Of a DNA stretch of 64,000 nt, positions 26,076-35,360 are shown in pieces; positions within the stretch are counted from its first letter, which is position 1, and every line of letters starts with the position of its first letter. Position numbers and translations under genes: made by a program. The stretch is from assembly GCA_964478075.1 (NCBI GenBank), contig CAYZGO010000004.1, forward strand, positions 62,001-126,000, given 5' to 3'. Under the pieces are notes generated by a model that saw nothing but the letters and a program-made list of their open reading frames with translations, made no database searches and was not told where the DNA came from. The stretch comes from DAOUEX01 sp034430235. Its GTDB lineage: Bacteria > Chloroflexota > Anaerolineae > UBA2200.

Positions 26076-29000
26076 CTAGCGATCACCGCCAGCCTTGCGT
26101 ATCAACGGCAGGTAAACCCGGTACTTTGGAATGAGAATGGACCCATTCACCGTGATCACGTTGTCAAAGAGCTGTGCCTCCGGATCAGCCAGGTCTGCCA
26201 GGATAATGTCCAGCGCGCTGTAGCCTAGCGCCTTCGCCTGGAAGGTGATAGTGCATAATGTGCCACTGCCCACAGCAGGTGGTGTGTCCTGAAGCAGCCC
26301 TACTGCATATTCCAGCACGCCCATTTCGTTGTCCACCGTATTGGTGAACACCATGCCCAACTTCATGTCAGGCGGTCCCAAATCGGGAAAACCACCCGGA
26401 GTGATCTGCACAAGGCGTGTATCGGGATCAGCATCCTCTACTTGCAAGATGCTGGGATCGAACGTCAGTTGAACATCTACGCCAAAGAGGTTGCTCACCT
26501 GCTCCAGTTGCAGTGTGACGGTCAGCAACTCTCCCACCTCGCCCACCTGGTGCTCAGGCGAAACACGCACGTACACCGGTCCCGCTGCACGTGCCCGGAG
26601 CGCGCTTGCCGCCTCCGCTTCCCACGGGGCGGGCCAGTCCTTGTGCAGTCCCCTGGCCACGATGACCAGATCCTGGACGTTCACCTCGCCATCCTGGTTC
26701 AAGTCCACATAGAAATCGCTAGGTGGGACAGAGTGCAGCCTGCGGGCAACCCTGACCAGGTCAAACACGTCCACAACCTCATCGTCGTTAGTATCGCCGC
26801 CCCACATCTTTGCGTCGTCCATCACCGTCGTGACGCCACCTTCCACCGACACACCCACCCTCTGCATGGGTATGTAGCCCTTCAGCTCCGCCTTCAGGGT
26901 GTACGTGCCCTCGGGCATGTGCAAGAGGGCAAAATGGCCGTCGCTGTCGGTAGTCGTGGTGACAGCACCCGTGCCCACCGCTACTCCACTGTGATCCAGG
27001 CGGCCGTGAACTTCTATCGTGCCGATGATGGCTCCTGTGCCGCCAGGCGTGCACTGCCCTCCCAAGTAGGAGAAGCCGTACATTCGCAGGGTATTGTAGG
27101 TATCACCATTGGACTGCCACGTGTTGACGTACACATCGTCGCTGTAGTCAGGGTCCGCAGAGTCGTATAGGAACTTGACCCGCAGGCGCTGCTCCTCGCT
27201 GGCGGAGAAGAACGATCGGCCATCAGGCAACGTGGTATTGGGTGCCGGGATAGCGTCGTGCCAGCGGCTCAAATCACTCTGGCTGTAGTGATGCACATTG
27301 CACCCATAGTAATAGGCGCGGCTCATCTCCGACTCCCAATTGCTGGTCAGCAGGTACTTTTGCCCGGTAGGCAACTCCAAGTCCGTATACTCATCAGGCA
27401 CTGTGTGCCATTGCTCCGTCTGCCACAGCTCTGTTCCAATGGCATAATCTGGTTCGTAGTACAGCTCCTTCAACTCGCCAAAGTACTGCGGCTCGCTGTC
27501 CTCTTCCACGATGCGAATCTGGCACGGCACTACGCCTGGCAGTGGATCGCCACGGCAGTGTCCATCTCTGAAGCGATCGTTAGCAAAGACGAACTCTTCC
27601 GTGGTCCCATTAGTGGGCACATCCCTCTTCTCACGCAGCGCCTGGATGTCCTCCACGCAGGTATGCACAAAGTTGAAGGGCGGCATGACGGATATGATGC
27701 TTGTATCCACACCAAGCACCTCATCGCCGGTGTAGCCCTCAAGCTTTTGCGAGTCAATGTCGTCAACAAAGTTCTTCTTGAACACCGGCGTGCGGATGGT
27801 GATGTACTTGAACTCGTACAGCTCATCGCCAGGGTTGAGCGTACTGGCTTCCACGGCGCGCACTGCCACTACATTGTACTCATGGCCATCCACGTAGAAG
27901 CGCTTCAGATACCAGGGGTCACCGGGTTTCATATCGCGTCCGTTGCGGCCATCCCCCATTGCGGTATGCGTATGCCCCAGCGCACGGCCAACCGTGAGCG
28001 AGGCCTGATCGGTGATGTGGTCCACGGACTTGACAAAGACAAACCAGGCACCGTCCACACGACCCAGGTTGTTGCTGCCTTTGGGAATACGCCGTGGCAT
28101 CGCTCTGTTGGCAATGGCCATTTCCTTTTCTAGAAGCGACATCGTGCCGATGTAGTCAGGCTGCAACGAGTACTGCCCTGTTCCCGGATCATAGTGCACG
28201 CCGCCGCCCGTGTCCCAGAACTTCAGTAGGGCCTGCCCAGGGGAGACGCTCAGCAGCGTGACCATGTGGTCCAGGAACTGTATGCTGTCCCCCTTATCCA
28301 AGGGGACATCTTCCAGGACAAAGACCACCATTTCGTTGCCATTCAGCGCGATCGAGTCCTCGTCGAGCAGATCAAGCTGTCCATCGCCGTCAAAGTCAGC
28401 CTGAATACGGGTGAGCGCGGCCAGCGACTGTTCGCTGTGCACCTGTACAATTTGAGGATTGCCGTCAAAGTTGGCATCAAAAGTCGTCAGGCCATAGCCA
28501 AAGCTGGGCAGCTCGATAGTAGGCAGTTCTCCATCAGAGCCCGGTGCGGGCAACTTCTTCTTCCCAGTGGCCATGGGGAAAGCGAACTGGCTTGAACCTG
28601 GCTGTCCATGTGCTGGCTGGTACTGGGTGTCCAGGTACATGTACGTGAACTCCTGCACCACTGCCGGGTAGGAGTAGACCGACGTTGGTGTAAAGGGCGG
28701 CGCGGAGTCCACCTCATTTATCCTGTGCACATACAGCGGCTCGTACCACATGCGCACGAAGACCTTTTCGCGAGCATTGCCCTCCCGAATGGTAATCCTG
28801 CGATACAACTCGACCAGATCGTCGCCGATGTTCTCCTCACTCATGTAGGCCGGATTGAGGGTCAACGAGTCCTTCGGTGGAGCCTCTGGCAATTGCGGGT
28901 TAAAGGGCGCCCAGGGATCGGTGTAGGGCCATACTTCAACCGGATAGGTGATCGGAGCATCAATTGTGCCAAGATCTTCGATGTGCCTGTTGCCCGGCCC

Positions 29001-31136
29001 TTCATGGTCAAAGCCATAAACGCGCAAGCCCGTGTCACTCTTGTACTTCTTGCCGCCCTCAGCGGGATCGAACCAGAACTTGACCTGCGGTTTCCAACCG
29101 TCGGGCATGTCGTGCACGGCGTCATCGCGCAACCAGCACTGCGTGTCATAGTCCCAACTCAGGTTATAAGCCCAGGTGGTGTCAGTATGCACATTCTGCG
29201 TCCACAGCACGTACTCGCTTTGCGGAGCCAGGAAAGAGCTGGTCAGCAGGTAAAGGTCAGTCTGGCCAGTCAGGTCGGGCAGCACAAACTCGGTGTACTT
29301 CCAGGGCAGAGTGTGCCACTGCTCTACGTACCAGAATTCCCCTGCCTCCGGGTGCTCACCGTACTTTTCCTTCAGTTCGCCGAGGAATTGATCATTCTTG
29401 TCCTCTTCCACGTAGAAGAAGTGCATCTCCCGGACGTCCTCGTAGGTAGGAGGCGTAATGCCTGGCGGCCTGTAGGGTATGTAGTCACCACTCTTCTGCT
29501 GGATAGGTGGCACAGGTCCCACTAGTGAACCATAGTAGTGCACATCCTCCTCTTTGCAGGTGAAAGCCTCGATGGCCTGCACATCCAAGATAACATAGTG
29601 CTCATAGTTGTAAGGTGGCATGACGGAGAGATAGTCTTCCGCTCCATAGGCCTGCAGGCGCACCGAGTGCTGCTGGATCAAATACCCGTCACCAGGATCC
29701 TCGTACTCACTGGCCTTGGGAATGGGCGTTCGAATGGTGATGAACTTGAACTTGCTGAGATCTCGCGGCGGCGGCCAGAACTCTGTGTCAATTAGCCCAT
29801 CCCCGTCCTGGTCAATCGAGCACGTTACGCCGCCGTCACCCAACCGAATATCCGCGCCGTCCTCTGTCTTGATGGCGACGACGTTGTATTCGTGACCATC
29901 CACGTAAAAGCGCTTCAGGAACCACGGATCACCCGGGCACCGGTCTTGCTGGTTGGGCGCGTATTCCATGCCGCTCCAGGCAGCACCAAGTGCGCGTCCC
30001 ACCATCAAAAATGCGCTTGGCTCGTCGGGATCAATGTGGTCTAGGTACGCGAAGAAAGGACCTGTGGGAAACTGGCACATGTTGGTGCCTGGCCCGCCAT
30101 TGGCCACGGCCACGATTTGCTTAACAGGGCCATCGCTCCCCGCAAGGAGCATGTCGCCGACAGAGATAGTCTTAGCGCCCAGGCTATGTGGTGTCAAGTC
30201 GCCAGTATACCAGACTTTGAGAGACACGCTGTTGCTGTCACCGTACACTTGTTGGAGGACGATCCTATGATCCAGAAACTGCAGGGCCCCGTCCAGGCCC
30301 AGCTCCATGGTATCCAAGCGAAGAATGGCCAGTTCGTTGCCATTCAGTTGCGCACCATCGAGGTCCAGCGGGTCAATATAGCCATTCCCGTCAAAGTCGG
30401 CAGCGATAAGCGTTTTCTCGAACAGCGTCAATTCGCTCTCTACGTGGACGATGTCTGGAACGTCATCAAAGTTGCCGTCCAGGCTGGTCAGGCCGTAGCC
30501 GTAGGGATCAGATAGATCGCCCTGCCGCATACCCACAGGGAAGACAAAACTCGTCTCGCCTACCCGCCCAGCCACGGGGCGCGGCTCATCGGCCAGCGGA
30601 TAGGGCTGCAGCAGCATGTAAGTGAACTCTTCCATCACCGCTGGGTACCACTCATCGTGCAGGGTATCCGTGTACGGCACCTGCGCCTGGGGATGGATGT
30701 CCAGCTCACCACTGGCGTTGAGATCCTTGTCCCAGTGCCACGGCTGGTACCACATGCGGAAGCACACCTTTTCGGACGCGTCAACGCCGCCTGCCTTGAT
30801 CCGGTGGTAGAGGTCATGATAGTAGTTCTCGTCGAAGGTCCTGTTATAGTGCATCCACAGCGGGTTCCAGGTTACGGAGTCTTTAGGGGCTTGTTCGAGC
30901 TGGGGGTTAAAGATGGGCTCAGAGGCAGTGTATGGCGGATCTTCAGGGCACAACCCAGTGCAAGGATCCACAGCATCTGGGTCCCCCGCTTGGCCCACGA
31001 TCCGAGCAGAAATGCGCGCCTCTGCCACCGATCCGGCCAAAGCAAAGGTGTCTGCCTCTGTCGCCAATGCAACTACTGCACCCAACAACAGTGTGGTGAC
31101 AATCAACGCAACTATGACTCTGAGTGCCCTGGGCAT
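26076..31136 (-). CDS. Giant secreted protein: duplicated module, carboxypeptidase-regulatory-like domain, dockerin, cohesin
   Basis: About 1,686 residues from ATG 31136 (GGGAGGAG upstream). Signal peptide 1-26. Two modules of about 660 residues (about 75-735 and 735-1360) share PKDSxTxNPxxM, Ca-loop-like DFDGNGYIDPLD / DFDGDGQLDLLD, and PGDPWFLKRFYVDGHEYNVVA. They are followed by a CarboxypepD_reg-like domain (TTTTDSDGHFALLHMPEGTY), a two-repeat dockerin (GDTNDDEVVDVFDLVRVARRL; VDLNQDGEVNVQDLVIVARGL) and a cohesin (VSNLFGVDVQLTFDPSILQVE). The C-terminus RVYLPLIRKAGGDR resembles a tail often seen in Chloroflexota exoproteins. I do not recognise the duplicated module. A good promoter lies at 31201-31229. 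Confidence 0.82.
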   Translation of the reverse strand: MPRALRVIVALIVTTLLLGAVVALATEADTFALAGSVAEARISARIVGQAGDPDAVDPCTGLCPEDPPYTASEPIFNPQLEQAPKDSVTWNPLWMHYNRTFDENYYHDLYHRIKAGGVDASEKVCFRMWYQPWHWDKDLNASGELDIHPQAQVPYTDTLHDEWYPAVMEEFTYMLLQPYPLADEPRPVAGRVGETSFVFPVGMRQGDLSDPYGYGLTSLDGNFDDVPDIVHVESELTLFEKTLIAADFDGNGYIDPLDLDGAQLNGNELAILRLDTMELGLDGALQFLDHRIVLQQVYGDSNSVSLKVWYTGDLTPHSLGAKTISVGDMLLAGSDGPVKQIVAVANGGPGTNMCQFPTGPFFAYLDHIDPDEPSAFLMVGRALGAAWSGMEYAPNQQDRCPGDPWFLKRFYVDGHEYNVVAIKTEDGADIRLGDGGVTCSIDQDGDGLIDTEFWPPPRDLSKFKFITIRTPIPKASEYEDPGDGYLIQQHSVRLQAYGAEDYLSVMPPYNYEHYVILDVQAIEAFTCKEEDVHYYGSLVGPVPPIQQKSGDYIPYRPPGITPPTYEDVREMHFFYVEEDKNDQFLGELKEKYGEHPEAGEFWYVEQWHTLPWKYTEFVLPDLTGQTDLYLLTSSFLAPQSEYVLWTQNVHTDTTWAYNLSWDYDTQCWLRDDAVHDMPDGWKPQVKFWFDPAEGGKKYKSDTGLRVYGFDHEGPGNRHIEDLGTIDAPITYPVEVWPYTDPWAPFNPQLPEAPPKDSLTLNPAYMSEENIGDDLVELYRRITIREGNAREKVFVRMWYEPLYVHRINEVDSAPPFTPTSVYSYPAVVQEFTYMYLDTQYQPAHGQPGSSQFAFPMATGKKKLPAPGSDGELPTIELPSFGYGLTTFDANFDGNPQIVQVHSEQSLAALTRIQADFDGDGQLDLLDEDSIALNGNEMVVFVLEDVPLDKGDSIQFLDHMVTLLSVSPGQALLKFWDTGGGVHYDPGTGQYSLQPDYIGTMSLLEKEMAIANRAMPRRIPKGSNNLGRVDGAWFVFVKSVDHITDQASLTVGRALGHTHTAMGDGRNGRDMKPGDPWYLKRFYVDGHEYNVVAVRAVEASTLNPGDELYEFKYITIRTPVFKKNFVDDIDSQKLEGYTGDEVLGVDTSIISVMPPFNFVHTCVEDIQALREKRDVPTNGTTEEFVFANDRFRDGHCRGDPLPGVVPCQIRIVEEDSEPQYFGELKELYYEPDYAIGTELWQTEQWHTVPDEYTDLELPTGQKYLLTSNWESEMSRAYYYGCNVHHYSQSDLSRWHDAIPAPNTTLPDGRSFFSASEEQRLRVKFLYDSADPDYSDDVYVNTWQSNGDTYNTLRMYGFSYLGGQCTPGGTGAIIGTIEVHGRLDHSGVAVGTGAVTTTTDSDGHFALLHMPEGTYTLKAELKGYIPMQRVGVSVEGGVTTVMDDAKMWGGDTNDDEVVDVFDLVRVARRLHSVPPSDFYVDLNQDGEVNVQDLVIVARGLHKDWPAPWEAEAASALRARAAGPVYVRVSPEHQVGEVGELLTVTLQLEQVSNLFGVDVQLTFDPSILQVEDADPDTRLVQITPGGFPDLGPPDMKLGMVFTNTVDNEMGVLEYAVGLLQDTPPAVGSGTLCTITFQAKALGYSALDIILADLADPEAQLFDNVITVNGSILIPKYRVYLPLIRKAGGDR

Positions 31137-31200
31137 TTCATCTCCTCCCTTGTGCAAAGCGACGTGATACGTAGCACTGGCTCACAGGTTTACTAACATT

Positions 31201-31229
31201 ATCTTACCACGAAAGTGCCAGATTGTCAA
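31201..31229 (-). promoter_or_regulatory. Promoter of the giant cohesin-dockerin gene
   Basis: Minus-strand TTGACA (31229-31224), 17 bp, TAAGAT (31206-31201). The -35 box is perfect. Start near 31194, leader about 58 nt. Confidence 0.65.
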
Positions 31230-31345
31230 CGTAAGCTAATCTGAGACTTACCTGCAAGTTTACCAAGGATTCGGTCACCGGCGGTGGCAGACACGACGGG
31301 GTTTCAACCTAAGCCGGCGCTGTAGGTCAGATTGGGAGCAAACAG

Positions 31346-31442
31346 ACTCTCCCGTAGGTTACCAACAACGGTTTCGCTTTCTTGGGATACCTCGAGCGTC
31401 ACGGAAGGGCACTCAACACGTTATCAGAAACTACGGGAGGGC
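31346..31442. repeat. Family-A long form (97 bp), copy 5
   Basis: Ends ACTCTCCCGTAGGTT and AAACTACGGGAGGGC. The T:A pair replaces the G:C or C:G of other copies. Interior shares GGTTACCAACAACG and GGCACTCA with copy 6 at 61047-61143; both are exactly 97 bp. It sits between two divergent promoters. Confidence 0.85.
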
Positions 31443-31477
31443 TCGCTCCAGAAACTTGCCCCCAACCCAGTGTCCAG

Positions 31478-31506
31478 TTGTCAAGGACGGCGAATGCACG
31501 TATAAT
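31478..31506 (+). promoter_or_regulatory. Promoter of the Nudix gene
   Basis: TTGTCA (31478-31483), 17 bp, TATAAT (31501-31506). Start about 31513. Confidence 0.65.
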
Positions 31507-31573
31507 CTCACCGTAATTCATGACGCAAGGGGATAGCAGCAGATACGCTTGTCCCCGGGAGGTCAAGAACACA

Positions 31574-32134
31574 TTGAACCCACTTGAAATCAGGCCCTGG
31601 GAAGTTCTCGAATCCTCGATTGTCTTCTCCAACCGCTGGCTGCGCGTGCGCAAGGACGTCTGCCACACCAACCGGGGCAACGTCACTGACTATTATCTCG
31701 TGGAACGCTCCGACTATGTGCTGATCGTGGCGCTCACGCCAGAATCGGAAGTGCTGGTGACGCGCCAGTACAAGCACGGCGCCAGGCAGGTGGTGCGCGA
31801 GCTACCGGCGGGCTACGTCGAAGACGGTGAGGACCCGCTGCAATGCGCACACCGTGAATTGCGCGAGGAGACCGGCTACGAAGCCGCCAGGATGGAGCAA
31901 CTGGCCGTGCTGTTCGCCTCGCCTAGTGCGTCGCGGCACCGCGGGCACCTGTTCCTGGCTACCGGGCTGCGCCGTGCCGGCGAACAACGTTTGGACACCA
32001 ACGAGAAGATCGTGGTAGAGAAGATGGATTTTGCCGCAGCAGTGCAGGCCGCCGCACACAATCAGGTGTTCGAGGGCCTCAGCAGCACCGCGGCGCTGCT
32101 CATGGCCTGGCAGCGGCTGCACGGTGCAGACTGA
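31574..32134 (+). CDS. Nudix hydrolase (ADP-sugar pyrophosphatase-like)
   Basis: A 186-residue Nudix protein with a fully canonical box, GYVEDGEDPLQCAHRELREETGY. RQYKHGARQVVRELPAG precedes it and LFASPSASRHRGHLFLATGL follows, as in ADP-ribose/NDP-sugar pyrophosphatases. TTG 31574 is preferred because GGGAGG lies upstream and the promoter at 31478 would give a leader of about 60 nt. ATG 31520 would add 18 residues and be almost leaderless. It is the second Nudix gene in the window; the other, at 13747, has a variant box. Confidence 0.87.
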   Translation: MNPLEIRPWEVLESSIVFSNRWLRVRKDVCHTNRGNVTDYYLVERSDYVLIVALTPESEVLVTRQYKHGARQVVRELPAGYVEDGEDPLQCAHRELREETGYEAARMEQLAVLFASPSASRHRGHLFLATGLRRAGEQRLDTNEKIVVEKMDFAAAVQAAAHNQVFEGLSSTAALLMAWQRLHGAD

Positions 32135-32143
32135 CCCGACATC

Positions 32144-32171
32144 GTAGAGACGTAGCATGCTACGTCTCTAC
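32144..32171. repeat. Perfect 28-bp palindrome
   Basis: GTAGAGACGTAGCA followed at once by its complement, without a loop. It lies between the Nudix and DUF3786 genes. Palindromes of the GTAGAGACG type recur in many environmental genomes. Confidence 0.8.
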
Positions 32172-32210
32172 CGCTGCACCGCCGCCAAGACCAGGCCTCT
32201 AGGAGGAACA

Positions 32211-32837
32211 ATGGCTCGCTCAAGAGAAGAAGCTCACTTACCTGCTCTATACAAGGCTTACCAGGACATGCAGAAGCTCGACCCTTACAAGGTCGCTTTC
32301 ACGGCAGCCTGTGACTTTCGTCCGGATGAAGAAGGGGGGCGCTTTCTGATCCGTTTCTTTGGTGTAGACTATGTGGTCACCTTCCCGCGCATCTCGGTAC
32401 GCAGTGCCAGCGGTCAGGAACCGGACGTTGCCACACGCTTGATCATCCTGCACTACCTCATCCATGCTGACGGCACGCCGCCCGCCGACCGCTGGATCGC
32501 CTTCCGCGAGCTGCCAAACGGCCTGGTCTACGACCAGGCTTTTCGGAAGCGTTCCAGCCTGCGCTTGGTACGCGCGTATGGCGCCGATCCGAAAGGCTTC
32601 GCCGCAGCAGCGGAGGCTTTGGGCGGGGAGCGACTCACCTTTGGCGACGCCTCCTACATGTTCCGCTTGCTGCCGCGCATGCCCATGGCCGTGATCCTGC
32701 ACCTTGGCGATGAAGAGTTTGGCCCGGCAGTGAACGTGCTCTTTGACGGTGCTGCAGGCCACTATCTGCCCGCCGAAGACCTGGCCGTGCTCGGCGGCAT
32801 CTTGACCAGCAGGTTGATCAAAGCAGGGAACGTGTAG
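32211..32837 (+). CDS. DUF3786 domain protein
   Basis: A 208-residue cytoplasmic protein from ATG 32211 with AGGAGG. The family pattern is clear: FFGVDYVVTFPRISV, LIILHYLIHADGTPPADRWIAFRELPNG, GDASYMFRLLPRMPMAVILHLGDEEFGPAVNVLFD and HYLPAEDLAVLGGIL. DUF3786 proteins are found mainly in anaerobes and often with cobalamin or radical-SAM metabolism, but the function is not known. No neighbour clarifies it. Confidence 0.85.
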   Translation: MARSREEAHLPALYKAYQDMQKLDPYKVAFTAACDFRPDEEGGRFLIRFFGVDYVVTFPRISVRSASGQEPDVATRLIILHYLIHADGTPPADRWIAFRELPNGLVYDQAFRKRSSLRLVRAYGADPKGFAAAAEALGGERLTFGDASYMFRLLPRMPMAVILHLGDEEFGPAVNVLFDGAAGHYLPAEDLAVLGGILTSRLIKAGNV

Positions 32838-33061
32838 GTTCATAACAGAGAGACACCCTTAATCCAGAACGTGAATCTTGGTTTCATCTTTGTCCTGTGC
32901 AATTTCCGCGACTCCATGTTTGGACGTGCACTTTGCTCGGGCAACTCTGGTTCAGGTGGAAAGCCATCGCCACCAAGATTAGCAACTTTCAGGCTCGTAT
33001 CTTCTTTTCGCTCGTCTGTTTCTTGATAGCGACGCCGTTCGGGCTGGCGGTCCGAACTGCA

Positions 33062-34300
33062 TCACTTCCGCCGCCACAGAGCGCTGACGCGACCCAGCAG
33101 CGCATTGCCGCAACTAATCACTGCGCCAAGTGCAACCAAGCCAGTGGCCGGCAGCACACGCGCCAGTGCCCCACCAATCATCCCCGAGAAGGAGCCGCAG
33201 CCTGGTGCGATCATGTTCCAGATGCCAAAGACTCGCCCCAGGACTTCCTGCGGCACCCGCTCCTGCATCAACGACGCCCCACAAGTGGGAATCAGGTTCC
33301 CAATCATGCTGGCGAAAAAGCTCGCTACCAGAGCCGGAGCTAACGCACGAAACAAGGGATAGCCGATCAGCGACAGGCCATAACCGAGCCAGCCCAATAC
33401 TATGAGCCGCTCCTTATGCAAGCTGCGACCCAGGCGCCCCAGCCACAATGCCCCCAGCAACATGCCTGCGTAGCCTGCTGTCCGTATGTAGCCATACACT
33501 TCCGGCCCAGCATGCAGAACATCCTTCACGAAAAGCGGCACTCCCACCATCACCATGCCATCAGCCAGGACAAAGTACAAAGCGTCGAGCAAGAGAATGC
33601 TACGTACTACCGGGTCATGCCAGACATAGGACACACCCTCCAGCAAGTCGCGCCAGGACAGGGGCTGCCTCTCCTCCGTCTGAACTGCCTGGGACGGCAA
33701 TCTCAACGATGACAGCAACAACGCGGAGAGAATCAGTGTCCCGCCATGGATAGCAAAAGCGTTAGCGAGGCCAAGTGCCTGCACAACAGGCCCGACGAGA
33801 GCGGTACCGGCGATCATGGCCAGGCCAACAAGAACCACGTTGGCTGAATTCGCAGTCACGATCTCTTCTTTGGGCACAATCTGCGGGAGGATGGAAGAGC
33901 GCGCCAGGTAATACAGCAGGCCCGACGCAGAGAGAAGAAAAGCTATCAGCAGTGCGTGCCATCCGGCCAGGACGCCCACGGCGGAAAGGATGGGCACAGC
34001 CACAGTGAGCAAGGCCGCCAACATATTGACAGCTATCATCAGGCGGCGCCGGTCGAGTCGGTCCACCAGCGTTCCAGAGGGCACCGCAAGAAGCAAAAAG
34101 GGCAGATACCTGGCTGTCGTCGCCCAACCTACTGCGCTTTTGGATCCCGTGACGTCCAGCATCAGCCATGGCAGGATAGTTATATACAAGCTTTGGCCGA
34201 CCCACATCAAGACCGCGCTGCCCAGCAACGTACGGTATGCAGGATTGCATGCCAGTGCACGATATCCACTGGGGGAGACGGCAGGGGATTGTCCCTCCAT
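33062..34300 (-). CDS. MFS transporter, EntS-like (MFS_3)
   Basis: A 412-residue permease with about 12 membrane helices. The inter-helix motif 2-3 reads GTLVDRLDRRRLMI, and the region after helix 4 has LARSSILPQIVPKEEIVTANSANVV. That segment is characteristic of the enterobactin-exporter-like MFS_3 group. PQEVLGRVFGIWNMIAPG near the C-terminus is also typical. It likely exports a small molecule or drug. Its stop and the DUF3786 stop converge across a 224-bp gap with nothing recognisable. It is 10 bp downstream of the polyferredoxin gene, so probably co-transcribed. Confidence 0.85.
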   Translation of the reverse strand: MEGQSPAVSPSGYRALACNPAYRTLLGSAVLMWVGQSLYITILPWLMLDVTGSKSAVGWATTARYLPFLLLAVPSGTLVDRLDRRRLMIAVNMLAALLTVAVPILSAVGVLAGWHALLIAFLLSASGLLYYLARSSILPQIVPKEEIVTANSANVVLVGLAMIAGTALVGPVVQALGLANAFAIHGGTLILSALLLSSLRLPSQAVQTEERQPLSWRDLLEGVSYVWHDPVVRSILLLDALYFVLADGMVMVGVPLFVKDVLHAGPEVYGYIRTAGYAGMLLGALWLGRLGRSLHKERLIVLGWLGYGLSLIGYPLFRALAPALVASFFASMIGNLIPTCGASLMQERVPQEVLGRVFGIWNMIAPGCGSFSGMIGGALARVLPATGLVALGAVISCGNALLGRVSALWRRK

Positions 34301-34310
34301 CGCGTGTCAC

Positions 34311-35111
34311 CTACTCCCCAACCAGACGAATGGACCCAGTTGGACAGACTCTGATGCATTCCATGCAGCGGATGCAACGCGTGGAATCAGGGTTCTCGTA
34401 GACACAGATATCCACCGGACACACCCGCCGGCACTCATCACAGCGCGTACAAGTCGCCTCGTCCACGGCCAGACGCAGCGTGCTCAGTCGGTTGAAAGGT
34501 GACCAGATGGCACCCAAAGGACAGACGAAGCGACAGAATGGGCGCTTGCTGCTCATCATCCAGATGACAAAGCCCGAGAGGATTGCCACCTTGACCACGA
34601 ACAGCCACCCGGCCTGTGCACGCAAATCTGAATATATCAGAAGCAGCGGTATACCTGCCTCCACGGTGCCCACGGGACAGAGCTTGCAGAACCAGGGCTC
34701 GAGCGTCAGGAAGGGGACCAGGCCAACCAGTACGATCAGAAACGCATAACGAAGCCAGCCAGCACGCTCCGAGACGTGCCATCTCGGCCAGCGAAACCTG
34801 CGCCCAAGGCCATATACCAGCTCTTGCAGCCACCCAAATGGGCAAAGCCAGCCACAGGCCAGGCGTCCGGCCAGAGCCCCGATAAGGCACAGCACGCCCA
34901 ACGTGTAGAAAGGGATTTGGTGTATCGCGGCAAAGTGCTGCAGTGTGCCAATAGGGCAAGCAAAGATAGCTCCGGGACAGGCATAGCAGTTCATCCCCAG
35001 GCAGGGAATTGCCTTCAAAGCCTGCAAGACAAACGAGTTCATCATCAGAAACGAGACTGCCTGTACCCAGCGCCTCTTGGTGTTGAGCAGCAAAGAGACA
35101 AGACGGGACAC
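34311..35111 (-). CDS. 4Fe-4S polyferredoxin membrane protein (NapH/MauN-like)
   Basis: A 266-residue membrane redox protein. Several hydrophobic helices carry CGWLCPFGWLQEL and CRFVCPLGAIWSPF, the paired CX3CP motifs of NapH-type proteins, plus an N-terminal CLGMNCYACPGAIFACPIG. Two classical ferredoxin motifs end it: CTRCDECRRVCPVD and CIRCMECIRVCPTGSI. It probably passes electrons from quinone or a cytosolic donor to an extracytoplasmic partner. The start GTG 35111 has GGAG 9 nt before. It follows the CXXC mini-protein gene by 31 bp. Confidence 0.85.
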   Translation of the reverse strand: MSRLVSLLLNTKRRWVQAVSFLMMNSFVLQALKAIPCLGMNCYACPGAIFACPIGTLQHFAAIHQIPFYTLGVLCLIGALAGRLACGWLCPFGWLQELVYGLGRRFRWPRWHVSERAGWLRYAFLIVLVGLVPFLTLEPWFCKLCPVGTVEAGIPLLLIYSDLRAQAGWLFVVKVAILSGFVIWMMSSKRPFCRFVCPLGAIWSPFNRLSTLRLAVDEATCTRCDECRRVCPVDICVYENPDSTRCIRCMECIRVCPTGSIRLVGE

Positions 35112-35142
35112 GTTCGTTGCTCCAATCACATCCTGGGCATTC

Positions 35143-35328
35143 CTACTGAATGCCGATGCAGGACAGGCAAAGCAGGGTTGCGTTGACCCAGGTGATGAAC
35201 GCCTGCCCCAGAACAACGCCCAGCACGATTGCAAGCAGCGCAACCACCATCAGGATGCGGTTCGTAAGCATCCGTGACCTTGAACCTGCTGCGGTATCTG
35301 ACCTGGCTGAAGTCTGTTCTGTGGTCAT
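35143..35328 (-). CDS. CD1871A-like CXXC membrane mini-protein
   Basis: A 61-residue protein from ATG 35328 with AGAGGTG. One helix, RILMVVALLAIVLGVVLGQAF, then TLLCLSCIGIQ. This GxxxGxxxxxxxxxxxxLCLxCIGIx ending is the CD1871A type, which is typically encoded directly before a 4Fe-4S polyferredoxin, as here. The CXXC could take part in redox or thiol transfer. The frame is embedded in a longer out-of-family open frame, so it is easy to miss. Confidence 0.75.
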   Translation of the reverse strand: MTTEQTSARSDTAAGSRSRMLTNRILMVVALLAIVLGVVLGQAFITWVNATLLCLSCIGIQ

Positions 35329-35360
35329 GGCACCTCTGTCTGGGCCTTCATTTAGTCTGG

